Source of the DNA: Heterohyrax brucei
Taxonomy: Eukaryota > Chordata > Mammalia > Hyracoidea > Procaviidae
Direction of reading: 5' to 3'
Length of the DNA stretch: 64,000 nucleotides
Assembly (NCBI GenBank): GCA_028571685.1
Contig: CM053148.1
Location: 89,798,001 to 89,862,000, forward strand
Shown: one piece after another, positions 32,798 through 43,344 of the stretch
Layout: every line of letters begins with the position of its first letter
Numbering within the stretch: position 1 is the stretch's first letter
The notes under the pieces: model-generated
The model's input: only the letters and a program-made list of their open reading frames with translations
Told to the model about the DNA's origin: nothing
The model's database searches: none
Made by a program: the position numbers and the translations under genes

Positions 32798-33079
32798 TTA
32801 AACACGTCTATTTTTGAAGAGAATTCCAAGGACTAAGATAAATTTTCCAAAGGCTGTACGATAAGGCTACAAGCAATGTCTTTTAAATATTGTAATTTAG
32901 TACTTAATTACTATAAGCATTATATATTATAATAATCACAATATGTGACTTCTATTGCTCTTCAAAATAAGCCAGAGCCTGGATAATAAAATGCGTGTAT
33001 GTAAAAAAGATCCTAAAAGATCCTTAAAGAGAGACATTAGAGTGTAGAGCTCGGCAGGTAGAAACTGATGACTTGGGGA

Positions 33080-33193
33080 ACAAAACCAAATCCATTCTGA
33101 GTCCTCGTGACTCTGTAGGACAGAGTGGAACTGCCCTATTGGGTTTCCAAGATTCAGATTACCAGTCTTAACCATTGCTCCACCAGGGCCCCT
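33080..33193 (-). repeat. AfroSINE with internal deletion
   Basis: Antisense: CAAAACCAAATCCATTCTGA, TAGGACAGAGTGGAACTGCC, then a jump to the head CTTAACCATTGCTCCACCAG. Confidence 0.83.
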
Positions 33194-33221
33194 TGTGGGT
33201 CACAATCCTGTTAAAAACACT

Positions 33222-33400
33222 GTTTGCTGTTGTTTTTAGGTGCTGACCTGTCAATTCAACTCATAGCAACTCCACGTAAAATAGCAGGGGATGCTGTCAA
33301 TCTGTGCCATCCTCACAGTTGTTTGCATGTTCGTCCATTGTTGCAGCCACTGTGTCAGTCCATTTCGTCCAGGGTCTTTGTCCAGTTTGGCCTGTCAAAA
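33222..33400 (-). mobile_element. RTE LINE 3' end, antisense
   Basis: Antisense RTE terminus: TGCTGTTGTTTTTAGGTGCT, CAACTCATAGCAACTCCACG, CATCCTCACAGTTGTTTGCA, TGTTGCAGCCACTGTGTCAG. Same order as 57211-57638. Confidence 0.78.
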
Positions 33401-33401
33401 A

Positions 33402-33495
33402 ACATACACACACACACACACATTATATATATATATGTATATATATACATATACATATATATGTATACGTATATACACACACATACATATATATA
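33402..33495. repeat. (CA)n(TA)n compound microsatellite
   Basis: ACACACACAC run, then alternating TATATA/CATATA, then ACACACATACATATATA. All ORFs read through it on both strands are artefacts of this simple repeat. Confidence 0.92.
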
Positions 33496-33711
33496 AAGTT
33501 TAGCATATTTAAAAATTTAAAATTAGCTGCCAAACTCGAATATTTAGAGATTTCAAACCAATATGCGGATTTCAAACTTAATCCTAAAACCTGGAAGATA
33601 TGATGGTATATAGCCTGTATTTTCACTCAGCAACCAGATCTGTTTTAATCATTTCTAAAAGACAAAGCGTAAAGTCTCACTGGCTATTGTCTTCCGTTTC
33701 CTGTCTTGTGG

Positions 33712-33880
33712 AAACCCTGGTGGCACAGTGTTAAGTGCCATGGCTGGTAAACAAAAGGTTGGCAGTGTGAATCCACCAGGCATTCCTTGGGAACTCTAAG
33801 GAGAAATTCAAAGCTCTGCCCTATAAGGTTGCTATGAATCAGACTTGACTCAGTGCAGTGGACTTGGGTTTTTTGGTGTT
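33712..33880 (+). repeat. AfroSINE, short form
   Basis: GGAAACCCTGGTGGCACAGT head; ends CAGTGGACTTGGGTTTTTTG. Confidence 0.9.
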
Positions 33881-34084
33881 AGGCTTGTACGAGTTGAAAC
33901 TGAAGACTTCTCATTTTATTTAGGAAAAACCATAGCATATGGAAGAGACTGATTTGACTTCATCTTCTACCAAAGTATCCTTATAAAAATCCTTATGCAG
34001 TTTTCCTGATTTTTTTTAACAGGGTGAGGAAGGACAAATATGAAAGTGATTTTTTTAAAGCAAATAATCCATATTATTGTTGTT

Positions 34085-34262
34085 CACCACTGAATTGGTC
34101 CTTGACTAATGATTACTGCGCAAGTTACGGAGAGCCCTGCAGAGCAGATGTATTCTGCACGTGGGGTCACCAGCAGTCAGAATCAGCTTGGTGCCTCCTA
34201 ATCATAACAACCAACAATAATCGACAACAAATAAGAATAACAACTAACAAAAAGGAACAGAC
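34085..34262 (+). repeat. 3' end of RTE or tRNA-Gly SINE with CAA tail
   Basis: GATTACTGCGCAAGTTACGG, CACGTGGGGTCACCAGCAGT, CTTGGTGCCTCCTAATCATA, then a CAACAAT/AACAA-rich tail to about 34262. Confidence 0.68.
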
Positions 34263-34284
34263 AAAAAAAAGCAAAAGCCAATTA

Positions 34285-35095
34285 TCTGTATCTTATTGGG
34301 TACACAAAGGCATTTGACTGTGTGCATCATAATAAATTATAGATAACATTGCAAAGAATGGGAAATCCAGAACATTTAGCTGTGCTCATGCAGAACTTGT
34401 GCCTACAACAAGAAGCAGCAGTTTAGACAGAATAAGGGAATTCTGTGTAATTTAAAATCAGGAAGGATTGTATGTCAGGGTTGTATCCTTTCACCACATT
34501 TATTTAATCCCTATGCTGAGCAAATAATCTGAGAAACTGGACTATGTGAAGAATGCGGCATTGGAGTTAGAGAAGACTCATTAACAACCTGCGGTATGGA
34601 GAAAGCTCATCCTTGTTTGCTGAAAGCGAAGAGCATTTGAAGCAGTTCCGATGAAGATGTAAGACTCCAGACTTCAGTGTGGACTATACCTCACAACTGG
34701 ACCAGTGAGCACTACAGAATATTAAATATATCACAGACTACCAGAAAACTAAACCTGTCTAATGAACAAGAAAAATGAAAAAGTCTGTCTTGGAAAAAAA
34801 TAATGATAATACAGCCAGAGCACTTGTTGGAAGTGAGGTCAGCAAGACTTCATCTCATGTACGTTGGATATTAGTTCTTTATCAGGAGGGACTAGTACCC
34901 GGAGATGGGCATCATGCATAGTAAAATAGAGATCAGTGAAAGACAGGAAGTCCTTCAACAGGATGAATGGCCATGGTGGCCGCAATGACGGACTCAAGCA
35001 TAGCAGCTGTTGTGATTATGGTACAAGACTGCTCGGTGTTTCATTCTGTTGTCCATTGGGATGCTATGAGTCGGAACCAACACGATGCTTAAAAG
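34285..35095 (+). mobile_element. RTE (BovB-like) LINE: RT fragment to 3' end
   Basis: Translates, with frameshifts and stops, to a reverse-transcriptase segment including YTKAFDCVHHNKLW (the D codon at 34316-34318 is RT motif A) and MGNPEHL. Further on it has GLYPF (in place of QGC-type) and NNLRYGESS where NLRYADDT is expected, so the catalytic YADD is lost. The 3' UTR follows (CATAGCAGCTGTTGTGATTA, GGGATGCTATGAGTCGGAAC). 5' truncated, inactive, and the only RT-coding RTE piece in the window. Confidence 0.82.
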
Positions 35096-35398
35096 ATGTG
35101 TTTAAAACCAAAAACAGAAACAAGATAAAGCCCTCAGCTCTTATTTTACTTCGATCTTCTCTGTCATTCGAATGAAACTAAAAGCAAGACAGGATAAAAT
35201 TGATGAACAAAATAAAACAAATGTATTGAGAAAAATTGTAAGAGAGTAACTAACCTACAGTGTGAGCTTAAGACTCTTGACTGACCCAAATTATGTGATA
35301 GGGCACTAAAGGAACTTCAGTATGAGTTAATCACACTAGCGTTAACTGTATAAGAGAACTGATTTAAAATCAAAGGTGTAGTAAAAATTGAAAATATA

Positions 35399-36708
35399 CA
35401 AGGTTGGACAATTAAGCTCATGAACTTGCCACCATGTGATTACATTGGCAGCCCTGTGGAAACAACTTGGTCAAGTTTATAACCTTGGTGAAGTTTCATA
35501 ACCGTGGTACATCATTGTTTCACAGCTGTGTTCCTGTCCACATGTGGCAGTATCTTGCGAAGTGGCGTTCCTTATTGTTGTGTGTTTTTGTGTGCCATTG
35601 TGAGAACGCTGGAGTAGGAATTAGAACAACAAACAAACATTCAATTTCTAGTTAAACTTGGAAGGAGTGGAAGCAAAATCAGGGATGCATTAGTCCAAAT
35701 TTATGGGGATAATGCCAAGAAAACGGCAGTGTGCAAATGGGTTCAACGTTTTTCTCAGAGGTGAGAAAACGTCACTGATGCAGAGAGGTCAGGGTGGCCA
35801 GTAACTAGCCGAACTGAAGGAAGCATTCCAAAAATTCATTGAATTATGAGTCAAAATTGTCAGCTGTCTGTGAGAAGCAGAGCAGACCAAGTAAACATCT
35901 ATAGAGATATAGGAAAATTTTGACATCTTGGCATGGGAAAGGTATGTGCAAAAATGTTCCTGATGGAGCTCTCCAATGAACAAAAACAAAGGAGATTCAA
36001 AGTTTTCCAAGACCTTTTGGAGAGGTAAGGCAATATTTTGGGCTGTTTTTACCACTGGTGATGAAATGGGGGTGTAACGATAGGACCCTGAAACAAAGCA
36101 TTAAGCATATAATGGAAGTCAGCCAGTTCTCTACCGCCAAAGTTCTGTCAGTCTAAACTGAGAGTCACAATGATGTTAACTTTTTTGATATCAGAGAGGC
36201 TGTTCATTACAAATTTGTACCAGCTGGGCAGTTAACTAAATTTACTATTTGGAAGTGCTGAAAATACTGTGTAAAAAAGTTAGAGGAAAACAACCTGAAC
36301 TTCGCACCAACAACTCATGGCTCTCCCGTCATGACAATGCACCAGCTCACACAGCACTATCTGTGAGGGAGTTTTTAGTCAGTAAACAAATAAATGTATT
36401 TGAAAATAGGCACCCTCCCTACTCACCTGATATGGTCCCCAATGACTTTATTCTCTACCTGAATATAACGAAATATTGAAAGGGAGACATTTTGATGACA
36501 TTCAGGACATCAAGGGTAATAGGACAACAGCTCTCATAGCCATTCCCAAAAAAGAGTTCCAGAATTGCTCTGAAGGTTGGACAAGGCACTGGCATCACTG
36601 TAGAGCTTTCCAAGGGGAGCACTTTGAAGATGATCATAGTGGTACTCTGCAATGAGATATGTAGTTCTTTTTCTGGGATGAGTTCATGAACTTAACTGGC
36701 GGAACTTG
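35399..36708 (+). mobile_element. mariner DNA transposon, complete ends, inactive
   Basis: A 1310-bp element begins CAAGGTTGGACAATTAAGCT and ends AACTTAACTGGCGGAACTTG. The ends form an inverted repeat (AATTAAG.TCATGAACT versus its complement) and both are flanked by the target TA (35397-35398, 36709-36710). The interior encodes a Tc1/mariner-type transposase by its motifs: the N-terminal helix-turn-helix stretch (NIQFLVKLGRSGSKIRDAL), GMGKVCAKM, then HDNAPAHTALSVREF and HPPYSPDMVPNDF, which carry the second and third acidic residues of the DD34D type. It does not move now because of several stops and frameshifts. Confidence 0.93.
35600..36645 (+). pseudogene. mariner transposase, broken
   Basis: About 345 codons would be expected for this family. 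Here the frame is cut by stops, e.g. after the first helix-turn-helix and near 35830 and 35920, and by frameshifts before and after the DNAPAHT segment. The longest clean piece is 36249-36479. The acidic residue in HDNAPAHT (~36334) and the SPD.VPND segment (~36425) survive, but the TGDETW-type motif region (~36056) is disrupted. Not a domesticated host gene. Confidence 0.85.
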
Positions 36709-36781
36709 TAGACTAAATGTTTAAAAAGAAGGTTGTTAAATTTAGGCTTCTGGCTTGAAAGTGCTTATTACTGTTCACTTC

Positions 36782-37330
36782 TGTCTTAATCATCTAGTAC
36801 TGTCCTATGAGAAACACCACAAGTGGATGGCTTTAACAAAGAAAAGTTTATTCTCACAGAATCCAGTAGACAGGAAATCTGAATTCAAGATGCTGACTCC
36901 AGGGAAGGCGCCTTTTCTCTTTCGGTTCCGGATGAAGCTCTTTCTGTTGCTTCAGTCTTTGGCTCAGGAACCTCACGTCTGAAGGATGCACTCTGCTCTC
37001 GGTGCTTCTTTCTTGGTGGTTTGAGGTCCCCCACTGCCTTCTTGCTTCCCTTTCCTTTTATCTCTTGAAGGGTAAAAGGATAAAAGGTGCTAAAAGCCAT
37101 ACTCTGGGGAAATTCCCTTTCTGCTGGAGCAGGGAGGTGACTACAGGAACTGTCTTACAGTCCCACCTTAGTCCTGTTTAACATAATTCAGTCTGTTAAT
37201 CACAGGCAGAGATTAGGATTTGCAGCACAGGAAAATCACACCATGGAGGGCAATCACACAGTAGTTGGAATCAGGGCAAAGCCAGATTGCTAGACGCATT
37301 CTAAGGGAAGACACAATTCAGTCAATGACA
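36782..37330 (-). mobile_element. MaLR-like solo LTR, antisense
   Basis: From TGTCTTAATCATCTAGTACT to ATTCAGTCAATGACA (TG…CA ends) with CCACAAGTGGATGGCTTTAA and CAGTGGTT-type internal landmarks. No internal genes, TSD not clear. Confidence 0.82.
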
Positions 37331-37417
37331 ATGACCAAGGTGGAAAAACCCAGCTACCCCGGGTTGATTGCTAGGTGTTTGGAATTTACAAAACTTCTGA
37401 ATTCTCCAAATGAGGAA

Positions 37418-37443
37418 GCCAATCAAGCCAAGTGCCGTCGAGT
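37418..37443 (-). repeat. 26-bp micro-insertion of an RTE/SINE 3' tail with 13-bp TSD
   Basis: The insert is only CAATCAAGCCAAGTGCCGTC plus GAGT and two flanking bases, the last ~20 bp of the CTTGGCTT-tailed element in antisense. It is bracketed by a perfect TCCAAATGAGGAA (37405-37417 and 37444-37456). Confidence 0.9.
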
Positions 37444-37456
37444 TCCAAATGAGGAA

Positions 37457-38078
37457 AGACTGGAAAAATATAAGTTTATTTAATAAAATACAGTGTGTAG
37501 ATCAAAAGTGTTATCTACACTCTCCTCTGTGTGCCAGTTATATTCATTTAAAATGCAGTATTCAATGTGTAATGAAATGCATCTAATGAAAATGCTGATA
37601 AGCTAGGGTAGCGCACCCTAAAACTCATAAGCACAATTACAAGAACAATTAAATCCAAGAGGTTTAATAAACTTTGGAGGGTGTGAGAACTGGTTACTAA
37701 GGAAAGTGATATTTAAAATCAGTGGGAACTGCAGGCATGTATTTGAAGAGAAACATTTGGGGAAGCATTTAGAGTTATTCTGTAGAGTTTTCATAGAAAA
37801 AAAGAGAAAGCATAGCAAAACAAACTTTCCAAAAATTATCCCCACTCCCACCCCTCACTGAGGGATTTGTTTCTCTTGTGGTGCCATTTGACTTCAAAAT
37901 ACATAAGCTCATGGGGGATTTCCACCTACTGGAGGTGATCTATACAAGATGGGAAATAATAAAGCTGGTGACCTTAAGGCAATCTCCTAAAGCTGATGTC
38001 ATGAAACTTATCTACTTTTGCTAATAACTACAACTATTTTGCTTTAATTCATGGAACTTTCAGAGAGAAGAACATAGT
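37457..38078. other. No gene or recognised repeat
   Basis: No recognised element. Confidence 0.4.
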
Positions 38079-38658
38079 TGTCTTAGGCTGGGTTTTCTAG
38101 GGAAGCAAAACCAATAACACGTGTAGGTACAAGGAAAGATTTATAATATATAGATAGATACAAATATAGGAAACAGCTCACGTAATCACAGAAGCTGAAT
38201 GTCCCAAGCTCTGGCACAAGCTTCACATGGCCACAGAAACTAAGGAACCCAAAGTCAGCAAGTCAGAGACCAGAGTTCTAGATCACCGGTTGTGTAGGTC
38301 AGTGGATCCCAAGCTGGTGGCGAGAAGAAGCAACAGAGGCTGGCAAAACCAGGATCAGCAGGTCAGGAAGCAGGAGCAGCAGAGGCTGGCAAACCCAGGG
38401 ACGGCAGGTCAGGGAGCAGGACTCTCAAGTGCCGACTGTAAGGACTGATGAGTCCAACAGCTGCTAAGTTAAGTCCCAGAACCAGACGCTGGAAGCAGAG
38501 AGCAGGAGCTCCTGGCCACGTGAGTAACCAGCCGCCATAGTAGTGAAAGGTTGCGAGATGAGAGCCGAGGGACAGGGCTCCACAAACCCCACCCTGCCAC
38601 TTAATACAGCAGCCAAATATGTAGTGGCCAAGTTGACATAATCCTGACCACCACAACA
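38079..38658 (+). mobile_element. Second LTR-like family (TGTCTTAGG…CACAACA)
   Basis: TG…CA ends, an A/T-rich GATTTATAATATATAGATAG tract near the start, and imperfect ~55-bp repeats rich in CAGGAGCAGCAGAGGCTGGC and GGCAGGTCAGG (38325-38420). The same family recurs split at 48899 and 49786-50635. Strand arbitrary. ORFs at 38227-38679 are shadows of the internal repeat. Confidence 0.6.
38325..38425. repeat. Imperfect tandem repeat within the LTR-like element
   Basis: AACAGAGGCTGGCAAAACCAGG / GCAGAGGCTGGCAAACCCAGG followed each time by (C/A)GGCAGGTCAGG(A/G)AGCAGGA. Two units of about 48 bp. Confidence 0.7.
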
Positions 38659-39423
38659 GTCTACATATTCCTGTATCACTACTTAATTCATCACTATGCC
38701 ACTTTTAAAATAAATTTATAGAACCTTTACTCTGACTATGAAGCCACTTACGAAGTGATACACCTTACATCATTTAAAATTGGACAAAGTTCTTAAAAAT
38801 ATATACCAGACAATGCCCTGTACAGCAAGCTAATGACCTACAAGGCCCAATAGGTCTTACCTACTTGTAACCTCATCAGTACTGTAGTATACCTGGAACA
38901 ATTAAAACAGGTAGTGAATTCCTCTAAATATTTATCATAGCCATTACCTTGACAAATGCAATCCATGCTCTCACATTTAATCTGTAAATCTTCATAATTC
39001 ACATCTTATTCATTGCAGGACCTATGCCTCATATATTATCAAGTTCGCAGAATTAAGTAACAGAGCTTCCAAAGGAAATTACTTCATCTATCTATATAAA
39101 ATAAAACAGGGCACTGAACATTTTAATTTATTAAATATGTTATCTCAATGAATGGACCAATACATTTAATTTCACTGCATGTGTGCATATATATACACAC
39201 ACAAAACACATATTTCTGTATAATGAAACTATATATACACACATATATATAAGGAATGAGTCAAAAGTTATGATTTGATCTCAACAGTCCCTTGACCCAC
39301 TCCAAGCACATAATAATAATATTAGAAAAAAGTACAAAAGATTGCATTTAAAAGAACAATCCAAGTTCAAAACAAATATCTTCTAGGGCTGAGCAAGATA
39401 CATACAAAAGCATTAAACTAAAA
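38659..39423. other. No gene; (CA/TA)n at 39186-39252
   Basis: AT-rich with TATATACACACAC-type simple repeat. Otherwise unrecognised. Confidence 0.45.
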
Positions 39424-39583
39424 GGAAAAAACAAAACAAAGAATTGTCATTGAGTCGATTCTGACTCATAGTTCTCTGTAGGACAGAACAGAACTGCCCC
39501 AGAGCATTTCCTGGTGGATTCAAACTGCTGACCTTTTGGTTAGCAGCCACAGCACATAACCACTACAACATCAGGGTTTCTGT
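39424..39583 (-). repeat. AfroSINE, short form
   Basis: Antisense: AAGAATTGTCATTGAGTCGA; head CATAACCACTACAACATCAG. Confidence 0.88.
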
Positions 39584-39916
39584 ATTATAAAGTATTAGGT
39601 GGGTTTAAGTGTGCAACCTGCTAATTTCAGAGCTCAGAAAGAGAGAAGGAAGGAGATGAGGCTTACTGGTGGGTAGAGGGAAAGGAATAGAAATGCACAT
39701 TTAATGAGGTAGGCTGAAGTGGTCACAGCCGTACCGTCAATCAGGTCAGGTACAGTATACATCAGAATCACCACTGGACAAGAATTCTGAGCCATCTATG
39801 TAGGATATGGTTCTTCTCAGAAGAAGCATAAATGTAAGAGGTGAAGTCGCTTGACAACAAAGGGTGACTACACAGAAAGAAAGAGAAAACCAAATACAAA
39901 AAAATAAATATCACTC

Positions 39917-40432
39917 CATCATGGAATGAATTATGGCCTCCCCCAAAATTGTGTGCATCAATTTGTCTGAGTCATGATTCCCAGTATTGTATGATTGGTC
40001 ATCATTTTTTCATTCAATGGAATTTTGCTATGTGTTACAAATTCTATCACTATGATTTAATGAGATGGATTAGTGGCAATTATCTTTATGAGGCTTACAC
40101 GACTGACTAGCATTTCAAGCCAATTTCTTTTGAGAAATAAAGGAAGGAAGCCAGAAGATAGACATGGGAGCTTCAGACCACTAAGAAAGCAGTGCTGGGA
40201 GCAGAATGTGTCCTTTGGACTTGAGGTTGCAACAATGAGGTGCTCCTAGACCAAGGGAAGACTGATGCCTCACAGGGATCTTCCTCCAGAGCCCTCAGAG
40301 AGAAAAAGCCTTTCCCTGAAGCCTGTGCCTTGAATTTGTACTTATGGCTTACTAGACTGTGAATGAATAAATTCCTCTTTGTTAAAAACAATTTTCATAT
40401 TTCTGTTTATAGCAGCACCAGAAACTAAGACA
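39917..40432 (+). mobile_element. MaLR-like solo LTR, sense
   Basis: CATCATGGAATGAATTATGG start, GATTCCCAGTATTGTATGAT, GAATGAATAAATTCCTC (poly(A) signal), end GAAACTAAGACA. Flanks CACTC/AACTC may be a 5-bp TSD with one mismatch. Confidence 0.82.
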
Positions 40433-40790
40433 AACTCTCTACCCAAAACTGTTAAACTCAAATTGGTCTCAAGAATGGTAGAAGACAAACTAATACCCTA
40501 TGCAATGCAAATAATACAGGACACTAGAGATGAGTTTAATACAATACCTTTTAGACACTTTATAGGGGTTAAAACTAGAATAAAATTTATGCAAAAAAAG
40601 ACACTTCTTGCAGGTACATTTTAAATAAACCTGTTTAGTTATAAAAAGTGTACGGTAAATCCTGAAAGTGAAAAAGAACACAGCCATAGGATTAAAAAGT
40701 ACATGAGTGGAGTGAACTAAAGGATTTACATTTAAAAAAAAATTTAAAGAAGTACTGCAAATGACAATTTTGAGATTTTCACTCAAAGAG
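40433..40790. other. No gene or recognised repeat
   Basis: No recognised element. Confidence 0.4.
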
Positions 40791-40965
40791 CAATACAAGA
40801 GAAACAAACAATAACAATAATACAACAAGAGAAACAAACAACAACACAAGAGAAACAAACAATAACAACACAACAAGATGAACAAACAATAACAATAACA
40901 CAAGAGAAACAATAACAACAACACAAGAGAAACAAACAATAACCATAATAAAATAAGAACAAGCA
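40791..40965. repeat. Minisatellite, unit ACAAGAGAAACAAACAATAAC
   Basis: Six to seven units of about 19-29 bp, variable in the AACAATAAC spacer. Its complement gives a Leu/Cys-rich 158-codon open frame (40490-40966) that is a by-product of stop-free composition. Confidence 0.88.
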
Positions 40966-41397
40966 AGACTTAGGACAACAGCACATGTCTAATAGAATTT
41001 CCAGACGACAATTATAGAAGAAATGTCGAGTAGATAGCATATGAAGATAAAATAACCCTAATTGCCCTACTTGTCCTGATTTTAAAACGGTGCAAATCCT
41101 CAGATTGAGAGTATATAGGGAAGGCTGGGAATAATAAATACAAATAAAAAATTGTTTTTTGTACTAGAAAACCCATGAAAATTATATTGACAGCAAGGTT
41201 TTTTTTTAATCTCAGTAAAGAAGTAAGTGGAGTAAAATTTTTAAAGTTCTGGCAGAAAATAACTGTCAACCAAATATTTTCCATCCAGTTAAAACATCGT
41301 TTAGAACTGAAGGCCAAAAAAAGACAAAAAACAAAAAACAGACTCTTTGAAAATAACTATGAAGAAAATTCACATACGACGCATCCCTCACTTAAAA
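40966..41397. other. No gene or recognised repeat
   Basis: Immediate target region of the L1. A-rich, unidentified. Confidence 0.4.
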
Positions 41398-41412
41398 ATA
41401 TATCACAGTGGT
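41398..41412 (+). repeat. L1 target-site duplication, left copy
   Basis: ATATATCACAGTGGT, identical to 48587-48601. Confidence 0.95.
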
Positions 41413-42394
41413 GGGAGTCAAGCTGGTGAACTAAGCACATGTCTCCTTATATCCCTCTGGAAACCAAGACCTGAACTGACAATCAAACAGAGCCTTCTGA
41501 TCACCTAATCAGCCTCAGGACACGGCACAGAGCTGTTAATTGGGACTTCATTCCACTCAGCGAAAAACCTCCTTTCTTTCGCTGACTCCCGCTCCTGGCT
41601 AGCCCCGGCTCTCACAGACGGAAGGTAAATGCACCAGTTTGACTTTCTTTTTTCCTGTCTTGGCTGGCGGATGCAGCAGAGTCTTGCCTAGCGGCTGGAC
41701 TCAGACACGCTGCTGGGGGGACAGGCAGGCAAACTTCCCATATTTTGAGAGCCAGGCTTGGGATTCTGTTAATCTAGCCACTTTGAGCCTGTCGTTTTAT
41801 ATCTGCCTCAGTGGCGCTTGTACGGAGTTTCGCAGTCAGTGTGCGGGATGCCATGTTGGATTCGGAGATTCTAGCGGGACCTCAGTCTTAGCCTGTGAGC
41901 CAGTGCCTGCAAACAGGACAGTGCTTCTCTGACAGAAAAGCAGTAATTTACCTAGTGCCACCTGCTTTGGGGGTCCTGCAACAGAATCAGAGGAATCACT
42001 ACCTCTCGGCACCTTTGGCCCTTCTGTCTGCTGCCTGTGTGGAGGACGCCATCTTGGATACGGTGGCCGCAGCTGGACCTAATTCTTAGCTTGGGAGCCA
42101 GAGCCTGCCCACAGGAGAGCACTTTTCTATCACAAAAGCAGTGTCGTCTAAGGCTAGGCCCTGTCAGCAGAGGCCAACAGGGCAGTAGCATTGCTGTATT
42201 CTGAACTAGTTTCTATCATCTGGGGTTGGATAGAGTGGCGCTTACTTTGTCAATTGAGAAGAGGGACCTCTACACCTGAAAACCTAAATGACTTGTGAAA
42301 TGGTCAAATATCTTTTGCTTTACATTTTAAGACAGCCTAGAGAAACATCTGCGGTCCATCCTCACAGTACCTCTTCCAGTCTCTACATACTCAC
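41413..42394 (+). promoter_or_regulatory. L1 5' UTR with two monomer-like repeats
   Basis: 982 bp, clearly more GC-rich than the surroundings. Starts GGGAGTCAAGCTGGTGAACT. Two imperfect ~198-bp units are visible. In one, GGGATGCCATGTTGGATTCG (41845 on) leads to CTTAGCCTGTGAGCCAGTGC. In the next, GAGGACGCCATCTTGGATAC (42042 on) leads to CTTAGCTTGGGAGCCAGAGC. Each has an YY1-like GCCATNTTGGAT core, comparable with the YY1 site known in the human L1 promoter. Promoter function is inferred from position and family. Confidence 0.75.
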
Positions 42395-43344
42395 ATGGGT
42401 CCCAAAAAGCAACAGACACTTGTGGCATACAAGAAATCAGCCATGGCTTCAAAAGGCTCCCAAACAAAGCAACCAAGGAGTTTTCCAGATGAAGAATCTT
42501 TTATGAAAGCATCAGGAAGTGAATGCAAATTGATTATATACAGAGCCCTTCTAGACCTTATACAAAATGCAGGAGAACAAAATGAAAAATTAAGCAAGTT
42601 GTTTGATCTGATGGAACACCGGTACTCTGAAATCCAACAGATCAAGAACAAAATCAAAGACATAGAAACTTCAATGCAAAGTCAAGAAAAAAGAATGGAA
42701 CAAATAGAAAAAGAATCTCTGACAGAGCTACTGAGGCCAGCATCTATGAGCAGAAATCAGAAAAAAGAAACAAGAAAATTGAAGAAACATTAAGAAGCAT
42801 GTGGGGCTCTATTAAAAGGAACAACCTTCGATTAATTGGAGTCCCTGAACAGGGTGAGACATCTGAGAACACAGAGAGTATCGTTGCTGAGCTGCTGACA
42901 GAAAACTTCCCAGAAATCATGAAGGAAGGGAATATACACATCTCAGATGCATATTGTATGCCACCCAATATAGATTTCAAAAGAAAGGCTCCAAGACATA
43001 TTATAATCAAGCTCAACAAAATGAAACATAAGCAGCAACTCTTAAAGGCGGCAAGACTCAAAGCAAAGCTAACATTCAAAGGGAAACCCTGTAGGTTCTC
43101 TTCAGATTTCTCAGCAGAAACCATGCTGGCACAGAGACAGTGGCATGACACATTCAAAGCCTTGAAGGAGAAGAACTTCCAATCAAGAATTATATATCCT
43201 GCAAAACTATCTTTCAAACACGAAAATGAAATTAAGACATTCCCAGATAAACAGAAACTCAGAGGCTTTGTAAAATCCAAACCAAAACTACAAGAAATAT
43301 CGAAAGAAGTTCTTGGTTCTGGCTTAGAAGAACAAAACCACTAA
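42395..43344 (+). pseudogene. L1 ORF1, one frameshift
   Basis: In L1s this encodes the RNA-binding chaperone that coats L1 RNA. The start ATG opens MGPKKQQTLVAYKKS. An N-terminal coiled-coil-like stretch (LDLIQNAGEQNEKLSKLFDL … IKNKIKDIETSMQSQEKRM) follows. The frame then shifts between about 42700 and 42745. In the other frame come IYEQKSEKRNKKIEE, RNNLRLIGVPE, the RRM-like core ending TPRHIIIKL-type (here APRHIIIKLNKMKHKQQLL) and the C-terminal DFSAETMLAQRQWHD … YPAKLSF. Stop TAA at 43342-43344. Full coding length would be about 317 codons, typical of the family. Confidence 0.92.

Noticed and set aside
33224-33626. Overlapping Tyr/Ile/His-rich ORFs on both strands
   Set aside because: All are read-through of a CA/TA microsatellite.
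36249-36479. Domesticated mariner-transposase host gene (SETMAR-like)
   Set aside because: The frame is short, bounded by stops and frameshifts, and the rest of the transposase is present but broken. No fused host domain.
40490-40966. 158-aa Leu/Cys-rich membrane-like protein
   Set aside because: Produced by translating the antisense of a CAA-rich minisatellite. No start context or conserved domain.
42744-43280. Antisense 178-aa ORF
   Set aside because: Shadow of L1 ORF1, which is recognisable on the plus strand.
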